The notes beneath the pieces were generated by a model, which was given only the letters and a program-made list of their open reading frames with translations, did not search any database and was not told the DNA's origin. The translations under genes were made by a program, and so were the position numbers. A DNA stretch of 64,000 nucleotides from positions 4,650,001 through 4,714,000 of the forward strand of contig NZ_CP174509.1 in the NCBI RefSeq assembly GCF_045920555.1, given 5' to 3'. Source of the stretch: Pseudalkalibacillus sp045920555. GTDB lineage: Bacteria > Bacillota > Bacilli > Bacillales > Fictibacillaceae. Positions 49,364-57,583 of the stretch are shown here, one piece after another. Positions within the stretch are counted from its first letter, which is position 1; each line of letters starts with the position of its first letter.

Positions 49364-51667
49364 ATGCAAAAAGCAAAAAGTTCAACCATCGGTTACCCGA
49401 GAATCGGTGAAAAACGTGAATGGAAGAAAGCACTTGAACAGTTTTGGAAAGGAAAGCGGACCGAAAAGGGATTGCTTGAGGAAATGGAACAGCTTCGCTT
49501 GCAGGACTTAAAGAAGCAAAAGGATCTTGGCGTCGACTGGATCCCAACCGGGGACTTCAGCTATTATGATCATGTGCTTGATACAGCAGTCATGTTCGGA
49601 TTCATCCCGCAGCGTTTCCAGTCATCAGGGGAAGAATCGCTGCTTCAAACGTATTTTGATATCGCCCGCGGGAACAAGGTAGCAGTCGCGTCCGAAATGA
49701 CCAAATGGTTCAATACCAATTACCACTATATCGTCCCTGAAATTGAAAACGATGCAAAACCTTACCTGACAGAAAATCGCCCGCTTTCCTATTTCCTTGA
49801 AGCGAAAGAAAAGCTAGGCATTATTAGTAAGCCAGTTCTTCTCGGCCCGATCACCTTTTTAAAACTTGCGAAAGGGTATGAAAAGGAAACGTTTGGAAAT
49901 CTTCTGGAAGCACTTGTTCCTCTATACATACAAGTGCTGCAGGAACTGAAAAAGGAAGGCGCAGAATGGGTCCAGATCGATGAACCGATTTTATGCACGG
50001 GCCTGGACAAAGAAGAGCTTGCCTATTTTAAAGAAGTCTATGGTAACATTCGACTGGAACTTCCTGAATTGAAAGTCCTTCTGCAAACGTATTTTGAATC
50101 GATCAATCACTATGAAGAAGTCCTGTCTCTCCCTGTCGACGGCATCGGAATCGATTTCATCCATGATGATGGAGAAAACCTTGCCGCTCTGAAAAAACAT
50201 GGCTTCCCTGCTGACAAAACCCTTGCCGCAGGTCTCATCGATGGCCGGAACGTATGGCGCAGTGATTTGGAGAAAACATGGCAGCAAATTGAAGTGATAC
50301 GTAAGCATGTCAATGATGAACAATTGGTCATCCAGCCATCCTGCAGCCTGCTGCACGTACCGGTTACGACCGATTCAGAAGAACGATTAGATGATGAACT
50401 GAAGCACGCTTTGGCCTTTGCTGACCAGAAATTACAGGAGACCGTCCTTTTGACCAAAGGTGTAAACGATGGAAAAGACAGTATCGCTGCTGAGGTAGAG
50501 AAGCAGATGAGCCGTCTTGATCAGTTTTGGAATTCAACGGAACGCAACAACCCGGACGTTCAGGAGGAAGTGGAAAAATGGAAAGGAAAAGAGCCAGCCC
50601 GTGCCCTCCCTTTCATCGAACGCCAGGCTTTGCAGCAGGACGTTTTCCAGCTACCTTTACTGCCTACCACAACCATCGGAAGCCTTCCGCAAACGACGGA
50701 AATCAGGCAGGCACGCTCCCGTTTCCGTAAAGGGAAATGGTCAACAGAAGCTTACGAAACCTTCGTTAAAGAAAAAACATCCGAATGGATTGATCTCCAA
50801 GAAGAAATTGGACTCGATGTTCTCGTTCATGGAGAATTCGAACGGAACGATATGGTCGAATACTTTGGTGAAAAGCTCAAAGGATTCGCCTTTACAGATT
50901 ATGCGTGGGTTCAATCTTACGGTTCCCGTTGTGTGAAGCCGCCGATCATTTTTGGTGATGTAGCTTTACCAGAGCCGATGACCGTCAAGGAAATCATCTA
51001 TGCCCAGTCACTCACGAAGAAACCGGTCAAAGGAATGCTTACAGGACCGATCACGATTCTGAACTGGTCCTTCGTCAGAGATGACATAAAACCGTCCGAG
51101 GTCACAAAACAAATCGCCCTGGCATTGCAAAAAGAAATCAAGTATTTGGAAGACAACGGCATCGGCATGATTCAGGTTGATGAACCTGCACTCCGCGAAG
51201 GCTTGCCGCTGAAAAAAGACAAACAGCAAGCGTATCTTAATGAAGCTATCTATGCGTTCAGAATCGCTACTTCATCGGTGAAAAATGAAACACAAATCCA
51301 TACTCATATGTGTTACTCCGAATTCGGGGAAATCATCGATACGATCGACCAACTGGATGCAGACGTCATTTCGATTGAGGCTGCCCGTAGTCACGGCGAA
51401 TTAATTGAAGACTTTGAGAAAATCGGGTACGACAAAGAAATCGGACTTGGCGTGTACGATATTCATAGTCCTCGCGTCCCAAGTATCGAAGAAATGGAAA
51501 AAAGCATTCTCCGTGCTTTGCAGGTCCTTGACCCCCGCCAATTCTGGGTCAACCCTGATTGCGGCTTGAAGACCCGCGGTATCGAAGAATCCATCGCCGC
51601 CCTGAAAAATATGCAGGAAGCAGCCCTTCGTGTACGAGAAAAGCAGACAACTTCGGTACAAGGATAA
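49364..51667 (+). CDS. metE: Cobalamin-independent methionine synthase
   Basis: The 767-residue zinc enzyme transfers a methyl group from 5-methyltetrahydropteroyl-triglutamate to homocysteine. The N-terminal half begins TIGYPRIGEKREWKKALE. The catalytic C-terminal half has TTTIGSLPQTTEIRQAR, LVHGEFERNDMVEYFGE, MLTGPITILNWSF, QVDEPALREGLPL, the zinc ligand IHTHMCYSEF and the last Cys in VNPDCGLKTRG. ATG 49364 is chosen because GGAGG is 6 nt upstream; an ATG two codons earlier is too close. Expression is under two riboswitches in series. Confidence 0.98.
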   Translation: MQKAKSSTIGYPRIGEKREWKKALEQFWKGKRTEKGLLEEMEQLRLQDLKKQKDLGVDWIPTGDFSYYDHVLDTAVMFGFIPQRFQSSGEESLLQTYFDIARGNKVAVASEMTKWFNTNYHYIVPEIENDAKPYLTENRPLSYFLEAKEKLGIISKPVLLGPITFLKLAKGYEKETFGNLLEALVPLYIQVLQELKKEGAEWVQIDEPILCTGLDKEELAYFKEVYGNIRLELPELKVLLQTYFESINHYEEVLSLPVDGIGIDFIHDDGENLAALKKHGFPADKTLAAGLIDGRNVWRSDLEKTWQQIEVIRKHVNDEQLVIQPSCSLLHVPVTTDSEERLDDELKHALAFADQKLQETVLLTKGVNDGKDSIAAEVEKQMSRLDQFWNSTERNNPDVQEEVEKWKGKEPARALPFIERQALQQDVFQLPLLPTTTIGSLPQTTEIRQARSRFRKGKWSTEAYETFVKEKTSEWIDLQEEIGLDVLVHGEFERNDMVEYFGEKLKGFAFTDYAWVQSYGSRCVKPPIIFGDVALPEPMTVKEIIYAQSLTKKPVKGMLTGPITILNWSFVRDDIKPSEVTKQIALALQKEIKYLEDNGIGMIQVDEPALREGLPLKKDKQQAYLNEAIYAFRIATSSVKNETQIHTHMCYSEFGEIIDTIDQLDADVISIEAARSHGELIEDFEKIGYDKEIGLGVYDIHSPRVPSIEEMEKSILRALQVLDPRQFWVNPDCGLKTRGIEESIAALKNMQEAALRVREKQTTSVQG

Positions 51668-51742
51668 TCGAAGACTGTTGTGATCGCATTTTTGATCAAG
51701 CTCCCCTTTTTCTTTCAAAGATAGATAAATAAATGTTAAATG

Positions 51743-51776
51743 CCTGTCCCATCGGTGGGACAGGCACTTTTTTCAT
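51743..51776 (+). terminator. Terminator of metE
   Basis: TGCCTGTCCCA pairs perfectly with TGGGACAGGCA around TCGG, followed by CTTTTTT. Confidence 0.95.
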
Positions 51777-51890
51777 TGTTATTTTTGTCTTGATAAGAAT
51801 TCGCCAATAACTCTTTTACCTGATTACGACAAACCGGATTGTGCATTTTTTCGTTTCACTTCATCTATAATCGTTCCTGAACTGGCAAAC

Positions 51891-51928
51891 AATGTTGTTA
51901 AGTACAGAGAGACCCAGACACTTATGGG
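51891..51928. repeat. Dispersed repeat, copy 2 (partner at 15239-15275)
   Basis: AATGTTGTTAAGTACAGAGA, GACCCAGACACTTATGGG. It differs from the copy at 15239 by a few transitions. It lies between the metE terminator and the convergent catE gene. Confidence 0.6.
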
Positions 51929-51942
51929 TCATCCCCATCTTA

Positions 51943-52794
51943 TTAAATGACAAGGTTGATGCGATTTCCGGAAGGATCCTCCGACCAGAGAACGCCGTCT
52001 ACTTTTTCCACAATAAAACCTAGTGAAGTTAATCGTTCAACAGTCTCCTTCAATCTTTGATGATTTGGAAAGTTGATCGTATACCACTTCATCCCGACTA
52101 CATTTACAGGCGGCCGCTGTGCACCTGTTCCATTCCAGGTGTTCAATCCGACATGATGATGATAACCGCCAGAAGCCACAAATAAAGCCTGGTGACGGAA
52201 TGGTACCGTTATTTCGAAACCTAGCCCATCAGTATAAAAACGCTTCGCTTCTTGAAGATCATTGACATGGAGGTGTATATGCCCCATCACTGTTTCAGCA
52301 GGAAGTCCTCCCCATGCTTTTCCGTCAGCTTCCTTCAGCAAGCCTTCCATATCAAGCGGATCACTGACAAACGGCAGTTCACCATTCTCCCAAGTCCATT
52401 TCTCGGCTGGACGATCCGTGTAGATTTCAATACCATTCCCATCTGGGTCAGCTAAGTATAGCGCTTCACTGAACAAATGATCCGCTCCGCCTTGGAGAGG
52501 ATATCCCTTTTCTATAAGCCTTGTTAATGATGCACCAAGGTTTTCCCTTGTCGGTACCAGGATCGCAAAATGGTACAGTCCGGTCGATCTTGTTCGTTTC
52601 GGTTGAGCATCCCTATTCTCTTCTAACGTGATAAGAGCTTTTGTACCATCAACTGTCAGCGATGCCGCTCCCTCTTGTTTCTCTAAAACTGAAAAGCCTA
52701 AGACATCCGTATAAAAATCGAGAGAACGATCAAGATCAGAAACAACCAGATGCACAAGACCCACATATATGTTTGAATGACCGTGAAATTTCAT
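51943..52794 (-). CDS. catE: Catechol-2,3-dioxygenase-like VOC protein
   Basis: This 283-residue protein has two vicinal-oxygen-chelate halves: residues 10-130, and about 165-280 starting at the metal-site strand VMGHIHLHVNDL. YHHHVGLNTW gives a further His. Length and layout match B. subtilis CatE, which cleaves catechol and protects against catechols and quinones. ATG 52794 is chosen because AGGAGG is 8 nt upstream; a TTG two codons earlier is too close. Two inverted repeats in its promoter fit control by a YodB/CatR-type (DUF24 MarR) repressor, as for B. subtilis catDE. No catD partner is seen. Confidence 0.87.
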   Translation of the reverse strand: MKFHGHSNIYVGLVHLVVSDLDRSLDFYTDVLGFSVLEKQEGAASLTVDGTKALITLEENRDAQPKRTRSTGLYHFAILVPTRENLGASLTRLIEKGYPLQGGADHLFSEALYLADPDGNGIEIYTDRPAEKWTWENGELPFVSDPLDMEGLLKEADGKAWGGLPAETVMGHIHLHVNDLQEAKRFYTDGLGFEITVPFRHQALFVASGGYHHHVGLNTWNGTGAQRPPVNVVGMKWYTINFPNHQRLKETVERLTSLGFIVEKVDGVLWSEDPSGNRINLVI

Positions 52795-52808
52795 TTTCAA
52801 TTCCTCCT

Positions 52809-52870
52809 ACTTACTTTTAATAAGTTGTTGACTTTAGTATACCACACTTCTTGTTACTTACAATAAGTAA
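52809..52870 (-). promoter_or_regulatory. catE promoter with two inverted-repeat operators
   Basis: TTACTTA-CAA-TAAGTAA (52854-52870) is a perfect 7-3-7 palindrome, and ACTTA-CTTTTAA-TAAGT (52809-52825) is a looser second copy. On the minus strand the first overlaps a -35 (TTGTAA) and TATACT (near 52839-52834) is the -10, while the second covers the transcript start. This matches the layout of YodB/CatR repression. Confidence 0.75.
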
Positions 52871-52984
52871 GTTGATAATTATAAAATCCTCCTAAATCAG
52901 CGGACAGATTATGGAATTTACCTGATTAACCCTATTTTTTACTAGACGAACCTTAGTTTTGGTTACATTAAAAAATCCGATTCA

Positions 52985-53024
52985 CAAAAAAACACCGCTC
53001 CTTCTGATTCAGGAGCAGTGTTTA
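52985..53024 (-). terminator. Terminator of crh
   Basis: On the minus strand ACACTGCTCCT pairs with AGGAGCGGTGT (one G-U) around a 10-nt loop, followed by seven T. Confidence 0.92.
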
Positions 53025-53029
53025 TGTAC

Positions 53030-53287
53030 TTATTCAGCTGTTGTAATGTATTTTTCTAATGCATTGAGTGCCTCTTCTTCATCTCTACCGTCTGTCACGA
53101 TCGTTACTTGCGAACCTGATCCTACAGCCAGGCTCATAATTCCCATGATGCTTTTCGCATTCACTTTCTTTCCGTCTTTCTCTAAAAATACATCTGCTGA
53201 AAAACGATTCGCTTCTTGAACGAAGAGCGCTGCTGGACGAGCCTGCAAGCCGGTTTTCAATTCAACCGTCAACTTTTTTTCTAACAA
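53030..53287 (-). CDS. crh: HPr-like catabolite repression protein Crh
   Basis: The 85-residue HPr homologue has residue 15 as Gln (TGLQARPA), not the His needed for sugar phosphotransfer, while the regulatory Ser46 (NAKSIMGIMSLA) is kept. This is the hallmark of Crh, which is phosphorylated at Ser46 by HPr kinase and acts with CcpA in carbon catabolite repression. It also follows whiA as in B. subtilis. Confidence 0.95.
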   Translation of the reverse strand: MLEKKLTVELKTGLQARPAALFVQEANRFSADVFLEKDGKKVNAKSIMGIMSLAVGSGSQVTIVTDGRDEEEALNALEKYITTAE

Positions 53288-53351
53288 TGGATCATTCCTC
53301 CTTGTACATTCCTATATATGATTTATATATCGATTTTTTATAATAATGCAC

Positions 53352-53547
53352 GGTTATTCTTCATTGTGCGATTTTTGCGAAATTCACTCCCTTTCCGCGG
53401 GCTAAAGAAAAGCGGAAGCGATCTGCTTAGTCACGTAGGTCACTGGAAGACTGACCAGGAGGCTGTGCCTTAGCTGAACTTATACTGAAGAAAGTATTTA
53501 ATACTTTCTTCAAATGTAAATAATCAAACTACTTAATTTAACAGCGC
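53352..53547. repeat. Modular repeat element, copy 7
   Basis: GTTATTCTTC, TCACTCCCTTTCCGCGGGCT, AAAGAAAAGCGGAAGCGATC, TAGTCACGTAGGTCACTGGA, GGAGGCTGTGCC and the TTATACTGAAGAAAG module, ending TTTAACAGCGCC. It combines the left module of the 34073 copy with the short module also seen at 2724-2785. It lies between whiA and crh. Confidence 0.8.
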
Positions 53548-53665
53548 CTAAAATAAATGTAAAAAAGTTACGCTAAGCTTCTTTGCAACTTGAAAGGCAG
53601 ACAGGCTGTTCCCTTGCTGGCCTATATGTAAGCGTTAACTTAACTTTGAAAAAAAAACGCCTGCT

Positions 53666-54601
53666 TTACATTTTTCCCAGGCGTATTTTATTGGCCATTT
53701 CATCAAGCTTACGTAGTCGATGATTGATGCCAGATTTACTGATTGGACCAGAAGTGACGAGTTCTCCAAGCTCTTGTAGTGTAACATCCTGATATTTTAC
53801 GCGCAGTTCGGCGATTTCCCTCAGTTTGTCAGGCAGTTTCTCCAATCCGAGTTCACGTTCGATCAAACGGATGTTCTCGACTTGGCGCAAGGAGGCTCCG
53901 ACGGTTTTATTCAGATTCGCTGTTTCGCAGTTCACGAGACGGTTCACTGAATTACGCATGTCCTTCATGATCCGGACATCTTCAAAATACAGCAGAGCAT
54001 TATGAGCGCCAATCAAAGTCAGAAATTCAGAGATCTTTTCTCCTTCTTTCAAGTAGATGATAAATCCTTTTTTTCTCTCTAACATTTTTGCATTCAGGTC
54101 GAAAGTATTCATCAGTTCCAACAGAGATTGGGTATGCTCTTCATACATCGAGAATATTTCCAGATGATATGAAGTTTCCGGATGGTTCAGGGATCCACCT
54201 GCAAGGAAAGCGCCTCTTAAATATGATCGTTTACAACAGTTTTTCTTGGTGATCTCTTTTGAAACGTCCCTCTTGAAGGAAAAGCCTTCGCCCATTATAT
54301 CCAGTTCGTTCAATAACGCCTGCGAATTTTGCTTGATTCGGACAATGTAGACGTTATTCTTTTTCAATCTCATTTTCTTCCTGACGAGCAGTTCAGCTGG
54401 GTAACTGTACAACTGCTTGATCAATGTATAAATCCTACGTGCAATTGCAGCATTTTCGGTAGGAATATCAAGTATGATTTCCCTGTTCGCTAATGAAATC
54501 GAACCGTTCATTCGAATCAGGGCCGACAGCTCAGCCTTCGAACAGCACTTTTTCAACTCAAGCTTCGTCAGTTCTTTTTTCGTATCTGAAGCAAAGGACA
54601 C
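53666..54601 (-). CDS. whiA: DNA-binding protein WhiA
   Basis: The 311-residue protein has a LAGLIDADG-like N-terminal fold that has lost nuclease activity (SALIRMNGSISLANREIILDI, YLRGAFLAGGSLNHPETSYHLEI) and a C-terminal helix-turn-helix (VTLQELGELVTSGPISKSGINHRLRKL). In B. subtilis it affects cell division and chromosome segregation. GTG 54601 gives a start MSFASDTKKELTKLE that aligns with B. subtilis WhiA and lies 8 nt after GGGGG; the frame is open three codons further. Confidence 0.95.
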   Translation of the reverse strand: MSFASDTKKELTKLELKKCCSKAELSALIRMNGSISLANREIILDIPTENAAIARRIYTLIKQLYSYPAELLVRKKMRLKKNNVYIVRIKQNSQALLNELDIMGEGFSFKRDVSKEITKKNCCKRSYLRGAFLAGGSLNHPETSYHLEIFSMYEEHTQSLLELMNTFDLNAKMLERKKGFIIYLKEGEKISEFLTLIGAHNALLYFEDVRIMKDMRNSVNRLVNCETANLNKTVGASLRQVENIRLIERELGLEKLPDKLREIAELRVKYQDVTLQELGELVTSGPISKSGINHRLRKLDEMANKIRLGKM

Positions 54602-54636
54602 CACGTACACCCCCTCTTCATTTCCTGTACCGGGGT

Positions 54637-55593
54637 CTAATAATCTGACACTAAATCTAAAATGATTTCTGAAACACGCTTCGCATCATGTCTGATAAGC
54701 GAATCATTATATTGAACTATTTTATCACTGATTACCTCAAAGCCAAAGGATTTTAGCCTCTTCTCATCATATTCGACAGGCTCTCCACCTTCTGCTTCAT
54801 ATTTCGTCAACACATCTTCAGGTACTTTATCATTATTGACAATAATCGTATCAATTATCTGCTGGCCAATATGAGAGACGAGTATATTCACATGATCAGA
54901 AGCGGTGAAGTGGTCGGTCTCGCCCGGCTGTGTCATCACATTGCAAATATAGACTTTCTTGGCAGCAGAATTCTTGATCTCTTCAGTAATTCCTGGTACG
55001 AGTAAGCTTGGAAGTATGCTCGTATATAAGCTTCCCGGTCCGATCAGGATCAGATCAGCGTCCCGGATCGCCCGTAAACTTTCATCAAGCGGCTTTACAG
55101 TATCTGGTGTCAGGAAGACCCGGACGATCTTTTTACCGGTATGCGGTATTTTCGACTCACCTGATACGATTGACCCATCATTCATCTGGGCATTCAAGAT
55201 GACACGATGGTCGGAAGCAGGCAATACTTTTCCGCGTACGTTCAAAACCTTTGACAATTCCCGGATTCCCGTCACGAAATTACCGGTGATGTCTGACATA
55301 GCAGCCAACAATAGATTTCCTAGCGAGTGTCCTGATAAGCCATTTCCATTGGTAAAACGATGCTGGAACAATTGCTCGACAAGCGGCTCAACTTCTGAAA
55401 GGGCAGCTAATACATTTCGGATGTCTCCCGGAGGAATGATATCGAGCTCTTCCCTCAATCTCCCCGAACTCCCGCCATCATCAGCAACCGTAACGATTGC
55501 TGTAATATCAACGGGGAATTTCTTCAACCCTCTCAACAGGACCGACAATCCTGTTCCCCCGCCGAAGACGGCTACTTTAGGCCTTCGTTTCAA
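54637..55593 (-). CDS. yvcK: Gluconeogenesis factor YvcK (CofD-like)
   Basis: The 318-residue protein is of the CofD/YvcK family: KVAVFGGGTGLSVLLRGLKK, VTVADDGGSSGRLR, GDIRNVLAALS, LGNLLLAAM and LIGPGSLYTSILP. It binds UDP-sugars and is required for growth on gluconeogenic carbon and for normal cell shape. A TTG at 55593 behind AAAAGG is the likeliest start, overlapping rapZ by 17 bp; a GTG at 55626 is the alternative. It lies in the conserved yvcI-rapZ-yvcK-whiA-crh cluster. Confidence 0.93.
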   Translation of the reverse strand: MKRRPKVAVFGGGTGLSVLLRGLKKFPVDITAIVTVADDGGSSGRLREELDIIPPGDIRNVLAALSEVEPLVEQLFQHRFTNGNGLSGHSLGNLLLAAMSDITGNFVTGIRELSKVLNVRGKVLPASDHRVILNAQMNDGSIVSGESKIPHTGKKIVRVFLTPDTVKPLDESLRAIRDADLILIGPGSLYTSILPSLLVPGITEEIKNSAAKKVYICNVMTQPGETDHFTASDHVNILVSHIGQQIIDTIIVNNDKVPEDVLTKYEAEGGEPVEYDEKRLKSFGFEVISDKIVQYNDSLIRHDAKRVSEIILDLVSDY

Positions 55594-56476
55594 TCTCTGG
55601 TACCTTTTTATCTTTCTTGATATCACGGTGGCTGCTATGAACGTGATATTCTTTTCTTAAATAATCCTTCAAGTGTTCAGCAAGGGTGACTGAACGATGC
55701 TTTCCGCCTGTACAACCGACCGCAATCACAAGCTGGCTTTTTCCTTCCCGTTTGTAATGGGGAATGATGAAGTCCAGTAGAGCGGTAAGCTTTTCGATGA
55801 ATTTCTGCGTCTCAGACCACTTGAGTACATATGAAGATACTTCTTCCTCTAAGCCGGTTTTTGGACGCATATGCTCGACATAATGAGGGTTCGGCAAGAA
55901 ACGGACATCGAACACGAGGTCGGCATCAATCGGCATACCGTATTTAAAGCCGAAAGACACCACATTGATCGTGAACGGATGGGATTCATTCGTCTTATAC
56001 CGATCAATGATCGTTTCCCGGAGCTGCTTCGGTTTCATATCAGTCGTATTTAAAATTTTTTGGGCTCTTCCTTTCAGCTCTTCAAGCAATTCTCTTTCAT
56101 TTTTGATTCCATCAAGCGGCAAACCATCAGGAGCAAGTGGATGTGAACGCCGAGTCTCTTTATAGCGTTGCACCAGTGTTGCATCCTCTGCATCCAAAAA
56201 GAGAATATGCGGTTTTACAATTGAGGAATCTGTCAGTTCATCGATCGTTTCAAACAGCTGATCGAAAAACTCCCTTCCGCGCAAATCCATGACAAGGGCT
56301 ACTTTCGTCAGCTTGCCAGTGGAATCTTCCATCAGCTCGACGAACTTCGGAAGGAGCGCTGGCGGCAGGTTATCGACACAGAAATAGCCAAGGTCCTCGA
56401 AGCTTTGCATCGCTACCGTTTTTCCTGCTCCGGACATTCCGGTGATGATGACCATCTTGAATTCTTGTTGTTCCAT
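55577..56476 (-). CDS. rapZ: RNase adapter/nucleotide-binding protein RapZ (YvcJ)
   Basis: The 299-residue P-loop protein has Walker A GMSGAGKT at residues 13-20, VDNLPPALLPKFVEL, the RRSHPLAP segment, SFGFKYGMPIDADLVFDVRFLPNPHY, and the C-terminal IAVGCTGGKHRSVTLAEHL. B. subtilis YvcJ hydrolyses GTP and affects competence; in E. coli the homologue controls GlmZ. Its end overlaps yvcK, so the two are translationally coupled. Confidence 0.95.
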   Translation of the reverse strand: MEQQEFKMVIITGMSGAGKTVAMQSFEDLGYFCVDNLPPALLPKFVELMEDSTGKLTKVALVMDLRGREFFDQLFETIDELTDSSIVKPHILFLDAEDATLVQRYKETRRSHPLAPDGLPLDGIKNERELLEELKGRAQKILNTTDMKPKQLRETIIDRYKTNESHPFTINVVSFGFKYGMPIDADLVFDVRFLPNPHYVEHMRPKTGLEEEVSSYVLKWSETQKFIEKLTALLDFIIPHYKREGKSQLVIAVGCTGGKHRSVTLAEHLKDYLRKEYHVHSSHRDIKKDKKVPEIETKA

Positions 56477-56572
56477 CTATACCCCGCCTTTCTTATTAAC
56501 CTTCATAGTAATACAGGCCTGATCTAACCCCAAATGTTGATAAACATTCACCTGTTTTTTTCGACACCTTTT

Positions 56573-57040
56573 TTAAGATGGATCTAAACGATAACTGAGC
56601 AATTTGAAGTCAGGTGTATACGTAAACGTCCCGATGATCATTCCGTTTCCGGTCATCATATAATCGAGGATATGATGATCCCCTGGTGCCATCGGCAAAC
56701 TTGAAATTTCTTCTTTCGGTTTCCAGGCTAATTTGCCTTCCTCTGATTCGGAAAGCACTTCACCTTCGAAATCAGTTGTATAGAAGGTGAACATCATCCA
56801 TTCTTCTACAATCTGCTCATCTTGTTTAATGATAAAATTAAAAACACCTTTTAATTTTGGATTGAGTAGGTAAAGGCCCGTTTCTTCGCGATACTCTCTG
56901 ATAACCGCATCTTTAATCGTCTCTTCAGACTCCATTTTTCCACCGGGTGCTACCCACCACCCACGACGAGGTTTTTGCAGCACTAAGATTTGATTATCTT
57001 TTTCGAGTACACAATTCGTCACTCGTTGCACATTATTCAC
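56573..57040 (-). CDS. yvcI: NUDIX hydrolase YvcI
   Basis: The 155-residue NUDIX hydrolase has the full signature GGKMESEETIKDAVIREYREETGL near residues 33-56. The start VQRVTNCVL and the C-terminal MAPGDHHILDYMM and FTYTPDFKLLSYRLDP closely follow B. subtilis YvcI, including its length. Start GTG 57040 is supported by that alignment and by AAGGA upstream; a GTG three codons later is possible. The natural nucleotide substrate is not certain. It heads the yvcI-rapZ-yvcK-whiA-crh group. Confidence 0.92.
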   Translation of the reverse strand: MNNVQRVTNCVLEKDNQILVLQKPRRGWWVAPGGKMESEETIKDAVIREYREETGLYLLNPKLKGVFNFIIKQDEQIVEEWMMFTFYTTDFEGEVLSESEEGKLAWKPKEEISSLPMAPGDHHILDYMMTGNGMIIGTFTYTPDFKLLSYRLDPS

Positions 57041-57419
57041 CTCTTTCCTTGATTATACTATGTTTTCGAGCACTCCAACAATTCTATTACCTAGTTTATG
57101 TAATCTGATAGGCATTTTAACAATCAATTGATGAATGTACATAAATTCAATTTTCCTGTTTCTTTTATTTTCGGCGGGACAAGCCGCGATTCCTTTCAGA
57201 TTCCATATTTACATGTTACATGGCGGGAATGGATCGGTGACACTCCGGCGGAAAAAGCATCTGGATTTTTTGCGCTCGACTGGCCGTATAAACCGACCAT
57301 AGAGTATAATAGAGCTAAAAAAAACGGGGCGATTCCTCTTATACCCTTGTTTCCAGAAAATAACCTGGATAGGCTAACATATACCTCTGGAGGTAGAGCA
57401 ATACGCGTTTTAAAAACAC
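57041..57419. other. Intergenic region between trxB and yvcI without a recognised gene
   Basis: A plus-strand frame is open from 57128 to 57601, but it has no ribosome site, runs through the trxB terminator on the other strand and overlaps the trxB end, and its product resembles nothing. The region probably holds the promoter for the yvcI operon. Confidence 0.45.
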
Positions 57420-57452
57420 AAAAAAAGAGCACGGAACCATATGTCCCGTGCA
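57420..57452 (-). terminator. Terminator downstream of trxB
   Basis: On the minus strand GCACGG pairs with CCGTGC, with a possible inner extension, followed by TCTTTTTTT. It is about 130 bp beyond the trxB stop. Confidence 0.75.
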
Positions 57453-57583
57453 CAAAAATAAGAAATTTATTAAAAGGGGGTCAATTTCTTAATTTTATAA
57501 TACCCCACCAATATTTCACAGTTGTTACAAAATGGTTAAGACGGAATTACTTTTTCCGACTAAAGAAAAATTCAACCTGTTTT

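Noticed and set aside
53666..54601. WhiA as a second homing endonuclease
   Set aside because: WhiA shares the LAGLIDADG fold but has a helix-turn-helix, sits in its conserved cluster and is a known non-nuclease family.
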